From Martelella sp. NC20 (GTDB lineage Bacteria; Pseudomonadota; Alphaproteobacteria; Rhizobiales; Rhizobiaceae), in assembly GCF_013459645.1 (NCBI RefSeq), contig NZ_CP054861.1:2220001-2284000 (forward strand): a DNA stretch of 64,000 bases, given 5' to 3'. The position numbers and the translations under genes are program-made. Below the pieces are notes generated by a model, which was not told the origin of the DNA, did no database searches, and saw only the letters and a program-made list of their open reading frames with translations. This document shows, piece by piece, positions 17,080-25,910 of this stretch (position 1 is its first letter; every line of letters begins with the position of its first letter).

Positions 17080-18531
17080 GTGGCAAATTGGAAAATGCAC
17101 TGTGCGGCCGTGGCCGCACAGCCTCTATTGTTGACTCTTTTTGCCGGCCTGCCCCTTACCCTGGCTGGCTGCTCGACGAGCGGGAACGGCCGTCCTTCGG
17201 TTTCTTTCGAAGATAGAACCGGTTCCATCCAGGAAGAACGACCGGAGATTGAAAAGCCCGCGGGATTTGCCGAGGCCGGAGAGAGCCTCGACGGACTGGT
17301 GACGGTCGCGCTTTACCAGAGCCCCGAGATGATGGAACAGGCCGCGATCATCCGCGAGGCGACCGGCAATATCGATGTCGCCAAGGGCGATTACATGCCG
17401 ATGGTCAGCGGCGGCGTCACCGGTGGCCTGGGCGATGCCGACGGCCCGTCCTTTGTCCTTTCCGCCAATCAATTGTTGTTTGACTTCGGCAGAACCGACC
17501 GGAAGGTTGCGCGCGCCGATATCGTGGCCCAGGAAGCGGTGCTGAGTTTTCAAAGCAATGCCGACATGGTCCTTATGGAGGTGCTGGACGCCTATGCCGA
17601 ATTCGACCGCTACCGCAACAATGTCAGGATCGACCAGGAGCGCGTCAGCCGTCTGAGCGAGCTCGCCGACCTCATCAATCAGCGCGCGGCTGCTGGCGCA
17701 ACGACCCAACCCGATGTGCTGGCGGCGGCCAACAGCGTGGAAAAGGCCAAACACGCCCTGCTTGAGATGAAATCGGAACGCGACAGGGCGGCCAATCAGC
17801 TCCGCGAATATTCGGGCCCGGCCGCCGTCGGCCTGAAAGCTGAACTTCAGGATTTCGTCGAGGCCTGCACGCCGACGACCATGGTTTCCGAAGTCTTGCC
17901 GGAAATCGCGGTCGCGCGTCTGCAGGTCGCGCAGGCCGAGCTCGACTATGAAGACGCCCGCAAGGCGCGGCTGCCCGGCGTCTCCGCCGAAGCCTATGGC
18001 CGCCAGCCGCTTTATGAGGAAGGGTTCCGCGTCGGCGTCAATTTCAACGTGCTGCCGACCCTGTTCCAGGGCGGGGCGATCGAGGCCGCGCGGAAAGCCG
18101 CCGAAGAGGCGGTTGCCGCCGCCAAGGCCAATCTGGACAAGGTGCGCAGAACCGCGACGCTTGCCTCGCTTGACGCTGGAACGGAGATGACCAACGCCCG
18201 CGCCCTGATTGCCTCCGCCGAGACCCAGACCCGGCTTCTCGATGAGACCAGGACGCTTTACCGCAGCCAGTATTTCGACATGGGCACCCGCAGCCTGACC
18301 GATCTGCTGAATGCGGAGGAAGACTATTATGACGCGCTGATCGCCGGCAGCGACAGCGAGCGCGATCTCGATGTCGCGCTTTTGAAATGCCATCTGGCCA
18401 ACGGCACGCTGCGCGCCGCGCTCGGCCTCTCGCAGATGACGCTTTATGGATATCCCATCGACAGTTTCGGTATCGATGTCGGAGAGGAAACGGCGGCGCT
18501 GGAAGAGGCGGAAGAGCCCCCGGAGCCCTGA
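17080..18531 (+). CDS. TolC-family outer-membrane export protein, predicted lipoprotein
   Basis: 483 residues from GTG 17080; an ATG at 17095 in the same frame is also possible. The N-terminal hydrophobic stretch ends LTLAGC, a lipobox. The rest shows the two-fold repeated long-helix pattern of TolC/LapE (for example NQLLFDFGRTDRKVARADIVAQ and YRSQYFDMGTRSLTDLLNAEE). It forms the outer-membrane trimer that completes the type I system. The C-terminus is very acidic (EEAEEPPEP). It is the last gene of the locus, about 155 bp after the BamE-like gene. Confidence 0.9.
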   Translation: MANWKMHCAAVAAQPLLLTLFAGLPLTLAGCSTSGNGRPSVSFEDRTGSIQEERPEIEKPAGFAEAGESLDGLVTVALYQSPEMMEQAAIIREATGNIDVAKGDYMPMVSGGVTGGLGDADGPSFVLSANQLLFDFGRTDRKVARADIVAQEAVLSFQSNADMVLMEVLDAYAEFDRYRNNVRIDQERVSRLSELADLINQRAAAGATTQPDVLAAANSVEKAKHALLEMKSERDRAANQLREYSGPAAVGLKAELQDFVEACTPTTMVSEVLPEIAVARLQVAQAELDYEDARKARLPGVSAEAYGRQPLYEEGFRVGVNFNVLPTLFQGGAIEAARKAAEEAVAAAKANLDKVRRTATLASLDAGTEMTNARALIASAETQTRLLDETRTLYRSQYFDMGTRSLTDLLNAEEDYYDALIAGSDSERDLDVALLKCHLANGTLRAALGLSQMTLYGYPIDSFGIDVGEETAALEEAEEPPEP

Positions 18532-18584
18532 CCGCTCTCCGTTTCACATAGGTCCTGACGGAAACCTCTTTTCCTGGACGCGGT

Positions 18585-20639
18585 TTAGCGCAGCGCCGCC
18601 GCGATATTGCCGCCGTCGACGGTGGTGACGCTGGCCGTGGTGCTTTCGGCGCAGGCGAGATCGAAGAAGGCGCGAGCCACATCCTCGGCGGTGACTTCCC
18701 GCTCCAGCAGATTGCCGCCCATATAGGCTTCGACCGAGAGGCCGCGCGCGGCGGCACGGCTTTCGATCATGGCATCGTCCAGCAGGCCGGATCGGATGCG
18801 GTCGGCATTGACGGCATTGGAGCGGATGCCGTCCTTGCCGTGTTCCAGGGCATATTGTCGCGACAGGAACAGCGTCGCCGCCTTTGCCAGACCGTAGGCG
18901 CCGAAATTGGCGCCGGGATTGACCGCCTGCTTGCTGGCATTGAACAGCAGCGCGCCGCCGGTGCCCTGCGCGATCATGATCCGGACGGCCTCCTGCGCCA
19001 CGCTTTGATGAGCGAAGAAGTTCAGTTCGAAGCTTTTGCGCAGAACCGCGTCGTCCATGGTCGCAATCGGCCCCTGGAAGGCCGCGCCGGCGTTTGATAC
19101 CACGATATCGATACCGCCGAAGCGTGACACCGCCGCCGCAAATCCGGCCTTTACGGAAGCCGGGTCCGTGACATCCATGGCCACGCCGATCGCTTCATTG
19201 CCGGCTTCGCGCGCCACTTCAGCCGCGCGCGCGCCGTCGAGATCGGCAACCACGACATGCGCGCCCTGAGATGCAAACAGCCGGGCGACGGCCGCGCCGA
19301 TCGCGCCGCCGCCGCCGGTGACAAGTGCTGCCTGCCCCGTCAGTGGCTTCGGTTTGTTGCCGGCAAGCTTTGCCTGTTCCAGCGACCAGTATTCCAGATC
19401 GAAAAGGTCCGGGCGGCTGACCGGTTCGAACCGGCCGACCATTTCCGCGTCGCGCGCCGCCTCGATCCACATTTCGCCAAGGTCGGCGGCGATCCTCGCC
19501 TCCTTCATGGTCCGCCCGTGGCCGTAAAGCCCGACGCCCGGCACCAGGCTCAGGCGCGGCATGGCATCGAGCATGACCCTGTGGACGTCATCGCGGTCAT
19601 TGTTGTCGTTGAAGTAGCGGGTATAGGCCTCGGCATAGCGTTCCACGGCCGCGGCCGTTGCCGCGGCAAAGCCCGCGAGATCGTCCGTGCGCGGGGCGGG
19701 CAGCACCATCGGGCCGGTCTTGATCCGGATCGACAGGTCGGGCGTCGAGACGCCGCGCCCGGCCATTTCCGATACTTCCCGCGCGTTCACGAAATCCATG
19801 ATTTCCGGCGAGGTTCGGAAGTCATTGACCATCCGGCCGAAGCGCTTGCCCTTCTCTTTGATGGCGACGGCCCCGCGCAGGATCGGCGAAATCATGTCCG
19901 GACCGGCAAGTCCGTCGGGCAGGCTGACGGCGTGAAACGCCGGTTTGCCCTCGCGCCGGACATAATCTTCAGCGCGCGAGACATAGTCGATCATCAGGTC
20001 GTAGGCGTGTTTCGCCGTCTCGCCGAAGGTGAAGATGCCATGCTTGTCGAGGATCAGGGCGTCAGCCTCCGGTTTTGCCTCGAAGGCTTCCGCGGAGGCT
20101 TTGGCGAGCGCAAATCCCGGCATGATGTAGGGCACGAACGCAAACCGGCTGCCGAACGCGGCCTCGGCCAGCCGCGCGCTTTCAGCCTGGTCAACGATCG
20201 CCAGCACCGCCGTCGAATGGGTGTGATTGACGAATTTCTGCGGCAGGAAGGCATGCAGCAGCGTTTCCACGGAGGGATTGGGCGATGCGGGGTCGATCAG
20301 ATTGGCGCGCTGGAGGGTGACCATATCCTCGTCCGAGAGCTTCTCGAAGGCGCGGGCCTTCAGCAAGGGGCGAAGCTTCACCGCCGGCAACCCGGCCGGC
20401 TCGATGGTTGCCATATCCCAGCCGCTGCCCTTGACGCAAAGCACCTCGAAACGCTCGCCGACAAGGTCGAACGCCTCGGTCTTGACCGAGGTGTTACCGC
20501 CGCCATGGAGCACCAGCCGCCGCTCGCCGCCCAGAAGACGGGTGGTATAGGCGCAAAGCGCGAGGTCTTCATTGACGCCTTCTGCGCCGTAGCGTTCGAC
20601 CGCCGCTTTCGCCTCGGCATCGTGCCACAAATTTTCCAT
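18585..20639 (-). CDS. Bifunctional class II aldolase / short-chain dehydrogenase (RhaD-like)
   Basis: 684 residues. Residues 1-about 420 form a class II aldolase domain with metal ligands in NHTHSTA (His139, His141) and LDKHGIF (His200). Residues 430-684 are a short-chain dehydrogenase with the nucleotide motif TGGGGAIG (441-448), NAG, catalytic Ser in NASKQA and a YGLAK motif. The fusion is known from bacterial rhamnulose-1-phosphate aldolase/lactaldehyde dehydrogenase, which yields dihydroxyacetone phosphate and an aldehyde and then converts the aldehyde. Here, next to mtnK and mtnA, a 5-modified ribulose 1-phosphate is a more likely substrate than rhamnulose 1-phosphate. It is probably the last gene of the minus-strand operon. 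Confidence 0.88.
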   Translation of the reverse strand: MENLWHDAEAKAAVERYGAEGVNEDLALCAYTTRLLGGERRLVLHGGGNTSVKTEAFDLVGERFEVLCVKGSGWDMATIEPAGLPAVKLRPLLKARAFEKLSDEDMVTLQRANLIDPASPNPSVETLLHAFLPQKFVNHTHSTAVLAIVDQAESARLAEAAFGSRFAFVPYIMPGFALAKASAEAFEAKPEADALILDKHGIFTFGETAKHAYDLMIDYVSRAEDYVRREGKPAFHAVSLPDGLAGPDMISPILRGAVAIKEKGKRFGRMVNDFRTSPEIMDFVNAREVSEMAGRGVSTPDLSIRIKTGPMVLPAPRTDDLAGFAAATAAAVERYAEAYTRYFNDNNDRDDVHRVMLDAMPRLSLVPGVGLYGHGRTMKEARIAADLGEMWIEAARDAEMVGRFEPVSRPDLFDLEYWSLEQAKLAGNKPKPLTGQAALVTGGGGAIGAAVARLFASQGAHVVVADLDGARAAEVAREAGNEAIGVAMDVTDPASVKAGFAAAVSRFGGIDIVVSNAGAAFQGPIATMDDAVLRKSFELNFFAHQSVAQEAVRIMIAQGTGGALLFNASKQAVNPGANFGAYGLAKAATLFLSRQYALEHGKDGIRSNAVNADRIRSGLLDDAMIESRAAARGLSVEAYMGGNLLEREVTAEDVARAFFDLACAESTTASVTTVDGGNIAAALR

Positions 20640-20701
20640 CGATCATCCTCCCTGAAGCCGCCGGCTTCGGTCTTCCTGCATTTCCGTTCGGTCTCTGGCG
20701 C

Positions 20702-21649
20702 TCAAGCCTTCCAAGCATCCATAAGCTGTTCGGCCATGGACCGCGTCACCACGAGGTGGGACACGAAACCGCCCCTGAGCGCTGCCTTCAACGCCTCGAA
20801 TTTTTCGGGTTCCTGCACCACCATCAGCCGCTTGGGGATCTTGCGCACCGTGTCGAGATCGGCGGAGATGCAGCGGCGATTATGCTCGCAATCCATGATC
20901 GCGCCGTCGTGGTCGATCACCTGGCCGGCGATCACGCCGGCCGCGCCGTTTTCGCCAAGCGCCTCGATTGCTTCTGCGGAAAGAGCGCCGCATTTCACCA
21001 GATGGCTGTCTGCGGCAATGCCGCCGACCGAATACAGAACCAGGTCGCATTCGCCGATCATCGCCATCTGCTGGTGAATGATCTCCTCATTGCGCAGTTG
21101 GGCGCAAAGGGCCTCGGTGCTCAGCACCAGCGGGGCGTAGAAGTTGATCCCTTCCGCGTTCAGCCGCCGCGCTATTTCGGTGGTGCACTGGTCGGGGCGG
21201 TAATTGTAGGGCGCGCCCAGATTGCCGCAGAGCTGGATAACGGTGACGCCCTGCAGATCGGCAAACGGCATGGCATCGGCGATATGATAGACGGTCCGAC
21301 CCCAGGCGACGCCGACCTTGTCGCCCTTGTTGATCAGTCCCTGGAATACCGCTGCCGCAACGACCGGCATTTCGGTTTCCGGGTCGAGCGCCTGGCGATC
21401 CTCCGGGACGATCCAGACCGCATCCAGCCCCAGCGTATCCTCGAGTTCACGCGCCAGTACGTCATCGGCGAAGAGTTCGGTCGAGGTGGAGATGGTGACG
21501 ATGCCCATCTCGCGGGCGCGGCGCAGATACATGGCGACCGAAGCCCGCGATATGTCGAGCTGTTTCGCCACCTCGTCCTGGCGCAGGCCATGGGTGTAAT
21601 AGAGCCAGGCGGCTTTGTGGAGAATGCGGTCGCTCGGTCGGATCAGCAT
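20702..21649 (-). CDS. SorC/DeoR-type sugar-phosphate-sensing regulator
   Basis: 315 residues. The N-terminal helix-turn-helix is LRQDEVAKQLDISRASVAMYLRRARE (about 22-47). The remaining about 250 residues form the SorC sugar-binding domain, with GVAWGRTVYHIADAM, VIQLCGNLGAPYN and SVGGIAADSHL. Family members bind a phosphorylated sugar from the pathway they control. It lies inside the catabolic operon between the RuBisCO-like gene and the aldolase gene, so it probably controls this cluster, likely through the repeated boxes at 27245-27314. Confidence 0.88.
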   Translation of the reverse strand: MLIRPSDRILHKAAWLYYTHGLRQDEVAKQLDISRASVAMYLRRAREMGIVTISTSTELFADDVLARELEDTLGLDAVWIVPEDRQALDPETEMPVVAAAVFQGLINKGDKVGVAWGRTVYHIADAMPFADLQGVTVIQLCGNLGAPYNYRPDQCTTEIARRLNAEGINFYAPLVLSTEALCAQLRNEEIIHQQMAMIGECDLVLYSVGGIAADSHLVKCGALSAEAIEALGENGAAGVIAGQVIDHDGAIMDCEHNRRCISADLDTVRKIPKRLMVVQEPEKFEALKAALRGGFVSHLVVTRSMAEQLMDAWKA

Positions 21650-21757
21650 GGGTTCCCGTCGCTACTTGGACATTGTTCATGTCCGGTGAAATAAGTGAAC
21701 TTGCCCGTTTCGCCGCCACACCGCAAGCAGGCCGGGAATGCTCCGTCGCCCTGCCGG

Positions 21758-22873
21758 TTATGTCGCCCTGACCGTTTCGGCAAGGCGTCGGCAGGCATCC
21801 GCCAGCGTTGCGCGCTCGCGGATCAGCGCGCCGCCGATCAGGTAGATGACGTCATTGCCGTAGGCCGCCCGCATTTCCGGCACGCGCTCGAATGTCATGC
21901 CGCCGCCGGGTGCAGGCAGGATCGGCTTCAGGGATGAGAATGCCTCAGAACAGCCATCGACGATCGACAGGCATTCCTCCCGCGAAAATCCGAAGCGCCC
22001 GCCGAAATTGGGATAAACGGCGGCGTCCATGCCCATCAGCCGCTGAAGCGTACCGAAATAGAAGCGATGGGAGAAACCGCAGTCGCCGCCAACGACATTG
22101 GCCCCGGAAAAGGCCGGGTGCGAAATCACCGGCAGGCCGAAATCCTTGTCCGCCGCCAATTGCCGCGCGACATCATAGCCGGCAAGCGCTGGCGCCAGCA
22201 TGACGCCGCCCGCGCCCTTTTCCTTCGCCTCATAGGCGCGTTCGATCGTTTGCCCGTTCTGTGCGGTGATGTTGGGAATGAAGCGGGTTCTGAACCCGGT
22301 TTTCGCATTGGCCTCGCCGATCGCCTCGACGCAGGCCGCAAGCCTTTCGGAAAACGGCGCGGTCTTCTGGTCCACAAGACCGTGATCGTCCTTGACGAAA
22401 TCCATGCCGCCAAGCGCAAAATCACGGGCAAGCGCAGCCAGATCGGCGGTCGCAAGACCGACCGGCTTGATCGCCGACATCAGCAGCGGACCGCCGGAAA
22501 CCCCGGCCAGATCGTACAAACCGTCGCGCCCGAAGCGCGGGCCGGGCGTGATCGCGTCCAGCCCGGCGCACGGCTTCATCCAAACGAGCCTGGTCTTTTG
22601 CAGGATCGAGGAATTGCCGAAAAGCACGTTCAGAAGCTGCAGGAAGTCGCCGCCCGCATCATCGAGACTGTAGGAAATCTCGGCCACATAGCCGCCTTCC
22701 GCCGCCTCCAGCGCTTCAAGCCTGCCGAGGATTTCATCCTCGACATAGCCGGCGGGCACGATATCGCGCGGGATTTCCACCGTCTGCTCGACCGTGATGT
22801 TGAGCGCGCGCTGTTTCGCGGTCTCGAAATCGGTGTCGGAGATCAGGTAGCCCGCCGAAAACCGCTCCGCCAT
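21758..22873 (-). CDS. RuBisCO-like protein (form IV type)
   Basis: 371 residues from ATG 22873, one base overlapping the upstream stop. Shorter than true RuBisCO large subunits (about 470). Numbering here counts one residue more, from an in-frame TTG just upstream. The TIM-barrel motifs are visible: SAIKPVG (Lys137, equivalent to catalytic Lys175), GGMDFVKDDHGL (Lys162, Asp163, Asp164, His165) and a phosphate-binding PAPGGGM loop. The KDDE metal motif is changed to KDDH, and the second Lys of KPKLG is missing. It therefore should not fix CO2; relatives isomerise or enolise sugar phosphates. The setting beside mtnK/mtnA suggests a methylthioribulose-1-phosphate analogue as substrate. Apionate-pathway RuBisCO-like enzymes are the main alternative. 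Confidence 0.85.
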   Translation of the reverse strand: MAERFSAGYLISDTDFETAKQRALNITVEQTVEIPRDIVPAGYVEDEILGRLEALEAAEGGYVAEISYSLDDAGGDFLQLLNVLFGNSSILQKTRLVWMKPCAGLDAITPGPRFGRDGLYDLAGVSGGPLLMSAIKPVGLATADLAALARDFALGGMDFVKDDHGLVDQKTAPFSERLAACVEAIGEANAKTGFRTRFIPNITAQNGQTIERAYEAKEKGAGGVMLAPALAGYDVARQLAADKDFGLPVISHPAFSGANVVGGDCGFSHRFYFGTLQRLMGMDAAVYPNFGGRFGFSREECLSIVDGCSEAFSSLKPILPAPGGGMTFERVPEMRAAYGNDVIYLIGGALIRERATLADACRRLAETVRAT

Positions 22874-23874
22874 CAAAGCGCCTCCGCTTTTTCAGCCGAG
22901 TGCACAGCGTCGAGGCGCACGGATTGAAGCTCATCATCGGTGATCGCCAGCTTGCGGCCGAGCACGTCCTCGATCGCGGCCACCAGCGCGCCGGCGTCGA
23001 GCCCGTATTTTTTCATCAGATAGGGCTTGGACGCGCCATGGGCGAAGGTGTCGTTGAGGCCGAGACGCCGGAGTTTCACCCCAAGGCCTTCTTCGGCGAT
23101 GATTTCGGCCGCAATCGTCCCAAGGCCGCCGGTAATGATGTGGTTTTCAAGCGTGACCACGCCCTTCTTGCCGCGGACAGCCTCCACGAACGTGTCGCGG
23201 TCGAAGGGCTTCAGCGTCGAGGCATGCAGGTGGTGAACGCCGACGCCGTGATCGGAAAGCGCTGCCGTTGCCCGCAGCGCCTCTTCCGTGCACACGCCCG
23301 ATGTCAGCACCAGAACATCGTCGCCCTTGCTCAGGGTGCGCAGCCTGTTGAATTCGAACGGGGTCGAAAACAGCCGCGGCACCTGGCCGCGCAACACGCG
23401 GACATAGACCGGGCCGTCGATACTGTCGGCAACTTCGAGCACGGTTTCAACCTCGGTCGCGTCGCCGGTTTCCAGCACCGTCATGTTGGGAATGGCGCGC
23501 ATCACCGCGATATCCTCGATCGCCTGATGGGTGATCCCGCCGGGGGTGGTGATGCCGGGCAGGAAACCCATCATCCGCACCTTGCGGTTGGAATAGGCGA
23601 TCGAGTTGATCAACTGGTCATAGGGGCGGCGATAGAGGAACACGGCGAAGGTGTGGATGAAGGGGCGATAGCCCTGCATCGCGAGGCCGCCGGCGAATGA
23701 CAGCATGTTCTGCTCGGCCATACCCATCGACAGGAACTGGTCGGGATGGCGGTCGCGAAAGCCATCGACCTCGCAGGAAGAGGTAAGGTCGGCCGACAGG
23801 CACATCACCTCGGGCCGCGCGGTCGCGAAGGTTTCAAACGCCGTGGCGTAGGGTCGGTTGACGATATCCGCCAT
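22873..23874 (-). CDS. Transketolase, C-terminal subunit
   Basis: 333 residues. It holds the pyrimidine-binding and C-terminal domains of a split transketolase: MGMAEQNMLSFAGGLAMQG carries the conserved Glu that activates the thiamine ring, and FAVFLYRRPYDQLINSIAY and TGVCTEEALRAT-type segments follow. In split transketolases this subunit pairs with the N-terminal one encoded just upstream (2-bp gap), forming a thiamine-diphosphate enzyme that cleaves or transfers two-carbon ketol units. Split transketolases recur in sugar catabolic operons, for example in apiose degradation. Here it sits between mtnA and the RuBisCO-like gene, with which it overlaps by one base. Confidence 0.88.
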   Translation of the reverse strand: MADIVNRPYATAFETFATARPEVMCLSADLTSSCEVDGFRDRHPDQFLSMGMAEQNMLSFAGGLAMQGYRPFIHTFAVFLYRRPYDQLINSIAYSNRKVRMMGFLPGITTPGGITHQAIEDIAVMRAIPNMTVLETGDATEVETVLEVADSIDGPVYVRVLRGQVPRLFSTPFEFNRLRTLSKGDDVLVLTSGVCTEEALRATAALSDHGVGVHHLHASTLKPFDRDTFVEAVRGKKGVVTLENHIITGGLGTIAAEIIAEEGLGVKLRRLGLNDTFAHGASKPYLMKKYGLDAGALVAAIEDVLGRKLAITDDELQSVRLDAVHSAEKAEAL

Positions 23875-23876
23875 GA

Positions 23877-24812
23877 TCAGGCCTCCTCGATTTCGTGCAG
23901 GTCGACGCCGAGCGCGCCAGCCAGCGCATCACGCATTTCGGCGCGCTCGGCTTCGCTCTTGAAGCGTACATAATGCAGGCGCGGGAAGCGCTTCTTCAGG
24001 AAGTCCATGCCTTGATAGGGCGAGGTATTGGCGAGGATCACCAGCGGCTTTCCGGCCTCGGCGCTGTCGGCGGCCGCGCGCATCGCCTCAAGGTCATGCC
24101 CGTCGATCGACCGGCAGGTGGCGCCGAAGGCCGACACCCGTTGCGGCAGGTCGAAAAGCTCCTGAACCGAGGACATGGCGCCGTCGCATTGCTGGCTGTT
24201 GACATCGACGATCACGCGGATGTTGTCGATCCCGTGGTGGCGCATGGCGGAAAGGCATTCCCAGGTCTGGCCCTCCTGAAACTCGCCGTCGGACATGTAG
24301 ACCCAGACCTTGCCCTTGTCGCCTGCACGCTTGCGGGCAAAGGCAACGCCGGAGGCCATGGAAAGCCCCTGCGCCAGCGACCCGGTGGTGACCTCCATGC
24401 CGGGGCTGTGCTCGGCGCCGATCATTTCCACCGAACCGCCATCCTTGTTGAAATGGTCGAGCGCGTTTTCATCCATGCGGCCGACCTCGATCAGCGCGGA
24501 ATAGATCACCAGCGCGTAGTGGGCCGGGGAGACGAAGAAGCGGTCATATTCGGGGGCAAACGGCCCGTGATAGCCCGCGCCGGTAAAGGCATCCGGGTTG
24601 TGCGCCGACGGCACGCCGCCAAACGGCCTGGGAACCGGGGGCAGGGTGGGGGCGCCCAGATGCAGCGCCTCATTATAGAGAAAGGCGAGGCTTTCGGCCG
24701 CCGAACAGGCCTGACTGAGATAGCCGCCATTATTGCGCATCGTGTGCAGGAACACCCGCCTGCGAATGCCAAGCGCGATATCCTCGGTCGATTTTTCGTT
24801 GGTCAGGGACAT
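23877..24812 (-). CDS. Transketolase, N-terminal subunit
   Basis: 311 residues. It contains the thiamine-diphosphate/Mg binding half: GSLAQGLSMASGVAFARK, then MSDGEFQEGQTWE, the family version of the GDGE...N thiamine motif, with Asn in VDVNSQQ. The His residues of SAHNPD and SPAHYAL fit the active site. It is half of a split transketolase and would assemble with the product of 22873-23874. It starts immediately after mtnA. Because transketolases act on ketose phosphates, it most likely acts on the product of the isomerase or of the RuBisCO-like protein, but the substrate is not shown by sequence. Confidence 0.88.
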   Translation of the reverse strand: MSLTNEKSTEDIALGIRRRVFLHTMRNNGGYLSQACSAAESLAFLYNEALHLGAPTLPPVPRPFGGVPSAHNPDAFTGAGYHGPFAPEYDRFFVSPAHYALVIYSALIEVGRMDENALDHFNKDGGSVEMIGAEHSPGMEVTTGSLAQGLSMASGVAFARKRAGDKGKVWVYMSDGEFQEGQTWECLSAMRHHGIDNIRVIVDVNSQQCDGAMSSVQELFDLPQRVSAFGATCRSIDGHDLEAMRAAADSAEAGKPLVILANTSPYQGMDFLKKRFPRLHYVRFKSEAERAEMRDALAGALGVDLHEIEEA

Positions 24813-24815
24813 GGT

Positions 24816-25910
24816 TCAGTGCTCTTTTTCAAAGAGGCGGGCAAGGCCCGCGGCTGACGCCTCGGCAACGCCGCGCTCGGTGATCAGGCCGGTGACGAGG
24901 CGGGCAGGGGTGACGTCGAAGGCGGGGTTGCGGGCCGGCGTGCCTCTGGGCGAAATGCGGACCGAGACGATCTTGCCGTCCAGATTTTCGCCCTGCACGA
25001 AGCTCACCTCGTCGCTGTTGCGCTCTTCGATCGGTATTTCGGCGACCCCGTCATTGACCGTCCAGTCGATCGTGGGCGAGGGCAGGGCGACGTAAAACGG
25101 CACGCCGTTGTCCTTGGCCGCCAGCGCCTTGAGATAGGTTCCGATCTTGTTGCAGACATCGCCGGACGCGGTGGTGCGGTCGGTGCCGACAATCACCATG
25201 TCGATCTCGCCATGCTGCATCAGGTGGCCGCCGGCATTGTCCACAATCAGGTCGTGGGGCACGCCATGACCGTCCATTTCCCATGCGGTCAGCTGTGCAC
25301 CCTGATTGCGCGGGCGGGTTTCGTCGACGAACACGTGAACCGGGATTCCCGCCTCCATCGCCAGATAGATCGGCGCGGTCGCCGTGCCGTAATCGACGGT
25401 GGCAAGCCAGCCGGCATTGCAGTGGGTGAGGATATTGACCGGTTCGCCCGGTTTCTTTCTGGCTGCGATCTCCTTGATGATCTCCAGCCCGTGGCGGCCG
25501 ATTTCGCGGTTGAGCGCCACGTCTTCATCGGCAATCTCCGCGGCGCGGCGATAGGCCGCCGCGGCGCGTTCAGCCAGTGCGACCGATGAAAGCGCATGCC
25601 GCATTTCATCGAGCGCCCATTTCAGGTTGATGGCCGTCGGCCGCGTCGCATGCAGTTTTTGATAGGTGGCATCGAGATTTGCGTCAGAGGGATCATCCGC
25701 CATCGCGATGGCGACGCCATAGGCAGCGGTCACGCCGATCAGCGGCGCGCCGCGCACCCACATCTCGGCGATCGCGGTGGCGATTTCGTCGACCGTGGAC
25801 AGGGTGACGATCCGGAAGTCATGCGGCAGCCAGCGCTGATCGATGATTTCCACGGAGCGGCCGTCCTGATGCGGCCAGATGGTGCGGTAATGTTTCTCGC
25901 CAACCTTCAT
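24816..25910 (-). CDS. mtnA: 5-methylthioribose-1-phosphate isomerase
   Basis: 364 residues from ATG 25910. Conserved landmarks are [13 protein letters not shown], the catalytic Cys in [11 protein letters not shown], the catalytic Asp in [17 protein letters not shown] and the C-terminal [14 protein letters not shown] segment. It converts 5-methylthioribose 1-phosphate to 5-methylthioribulose 1-phosphate in methionine salvage, and related enzymes accept 5-deoxyribose 1-phosphate. The start overlaps the mtnK stop by four bases (ATGA), so the two are translationally coupled. The classical downstream genes (mtnB, mtnC, mtnD) are absent here. Confidence 0.93.
   Translation of the reverse strand: MKVGEKHYRTIWPHQDGRSVEIIDQRWLPHDFRIVTLSTVDEIATAIAEMWVRGAPLIGVTAAYGVAIAMADDPSDANLDATYQKLHATRPTAINLKWALDEMRHALSSVALAERAAAAYRRAAEIADEDVALNREIGRHGLEIIKEIAARKKPGEPVNILTHCNAGWLATVDYGTATAPIYLAMEAGIPVHVFVDETRPRNQGAQLTAWEMDGHGVPHDLIVDNAGGHLMQHGEIDMVIVGTDRTTASGDVCNKIGTYLKALAAKDNGVPFYVALPSPTIDWTVNDGVAEIPIEERNSDEVSFVQGENLDGKIVSVRISPRGTPARNPAFDVTPARLVTGLITERGVAEASAAGLARLFEKEH

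Noticed and set aside
17125..18393. 422-codon frame antisense to the TolC-like gene
   Set aside because: Codon-bias shadow of a well-supported gene.
19257..21077. 606-codon plus-strand frame over the aldolase/SDR and SorC genes
   Set aside because: It spans two genes with clear domains on the other strand and has no recognisable product.
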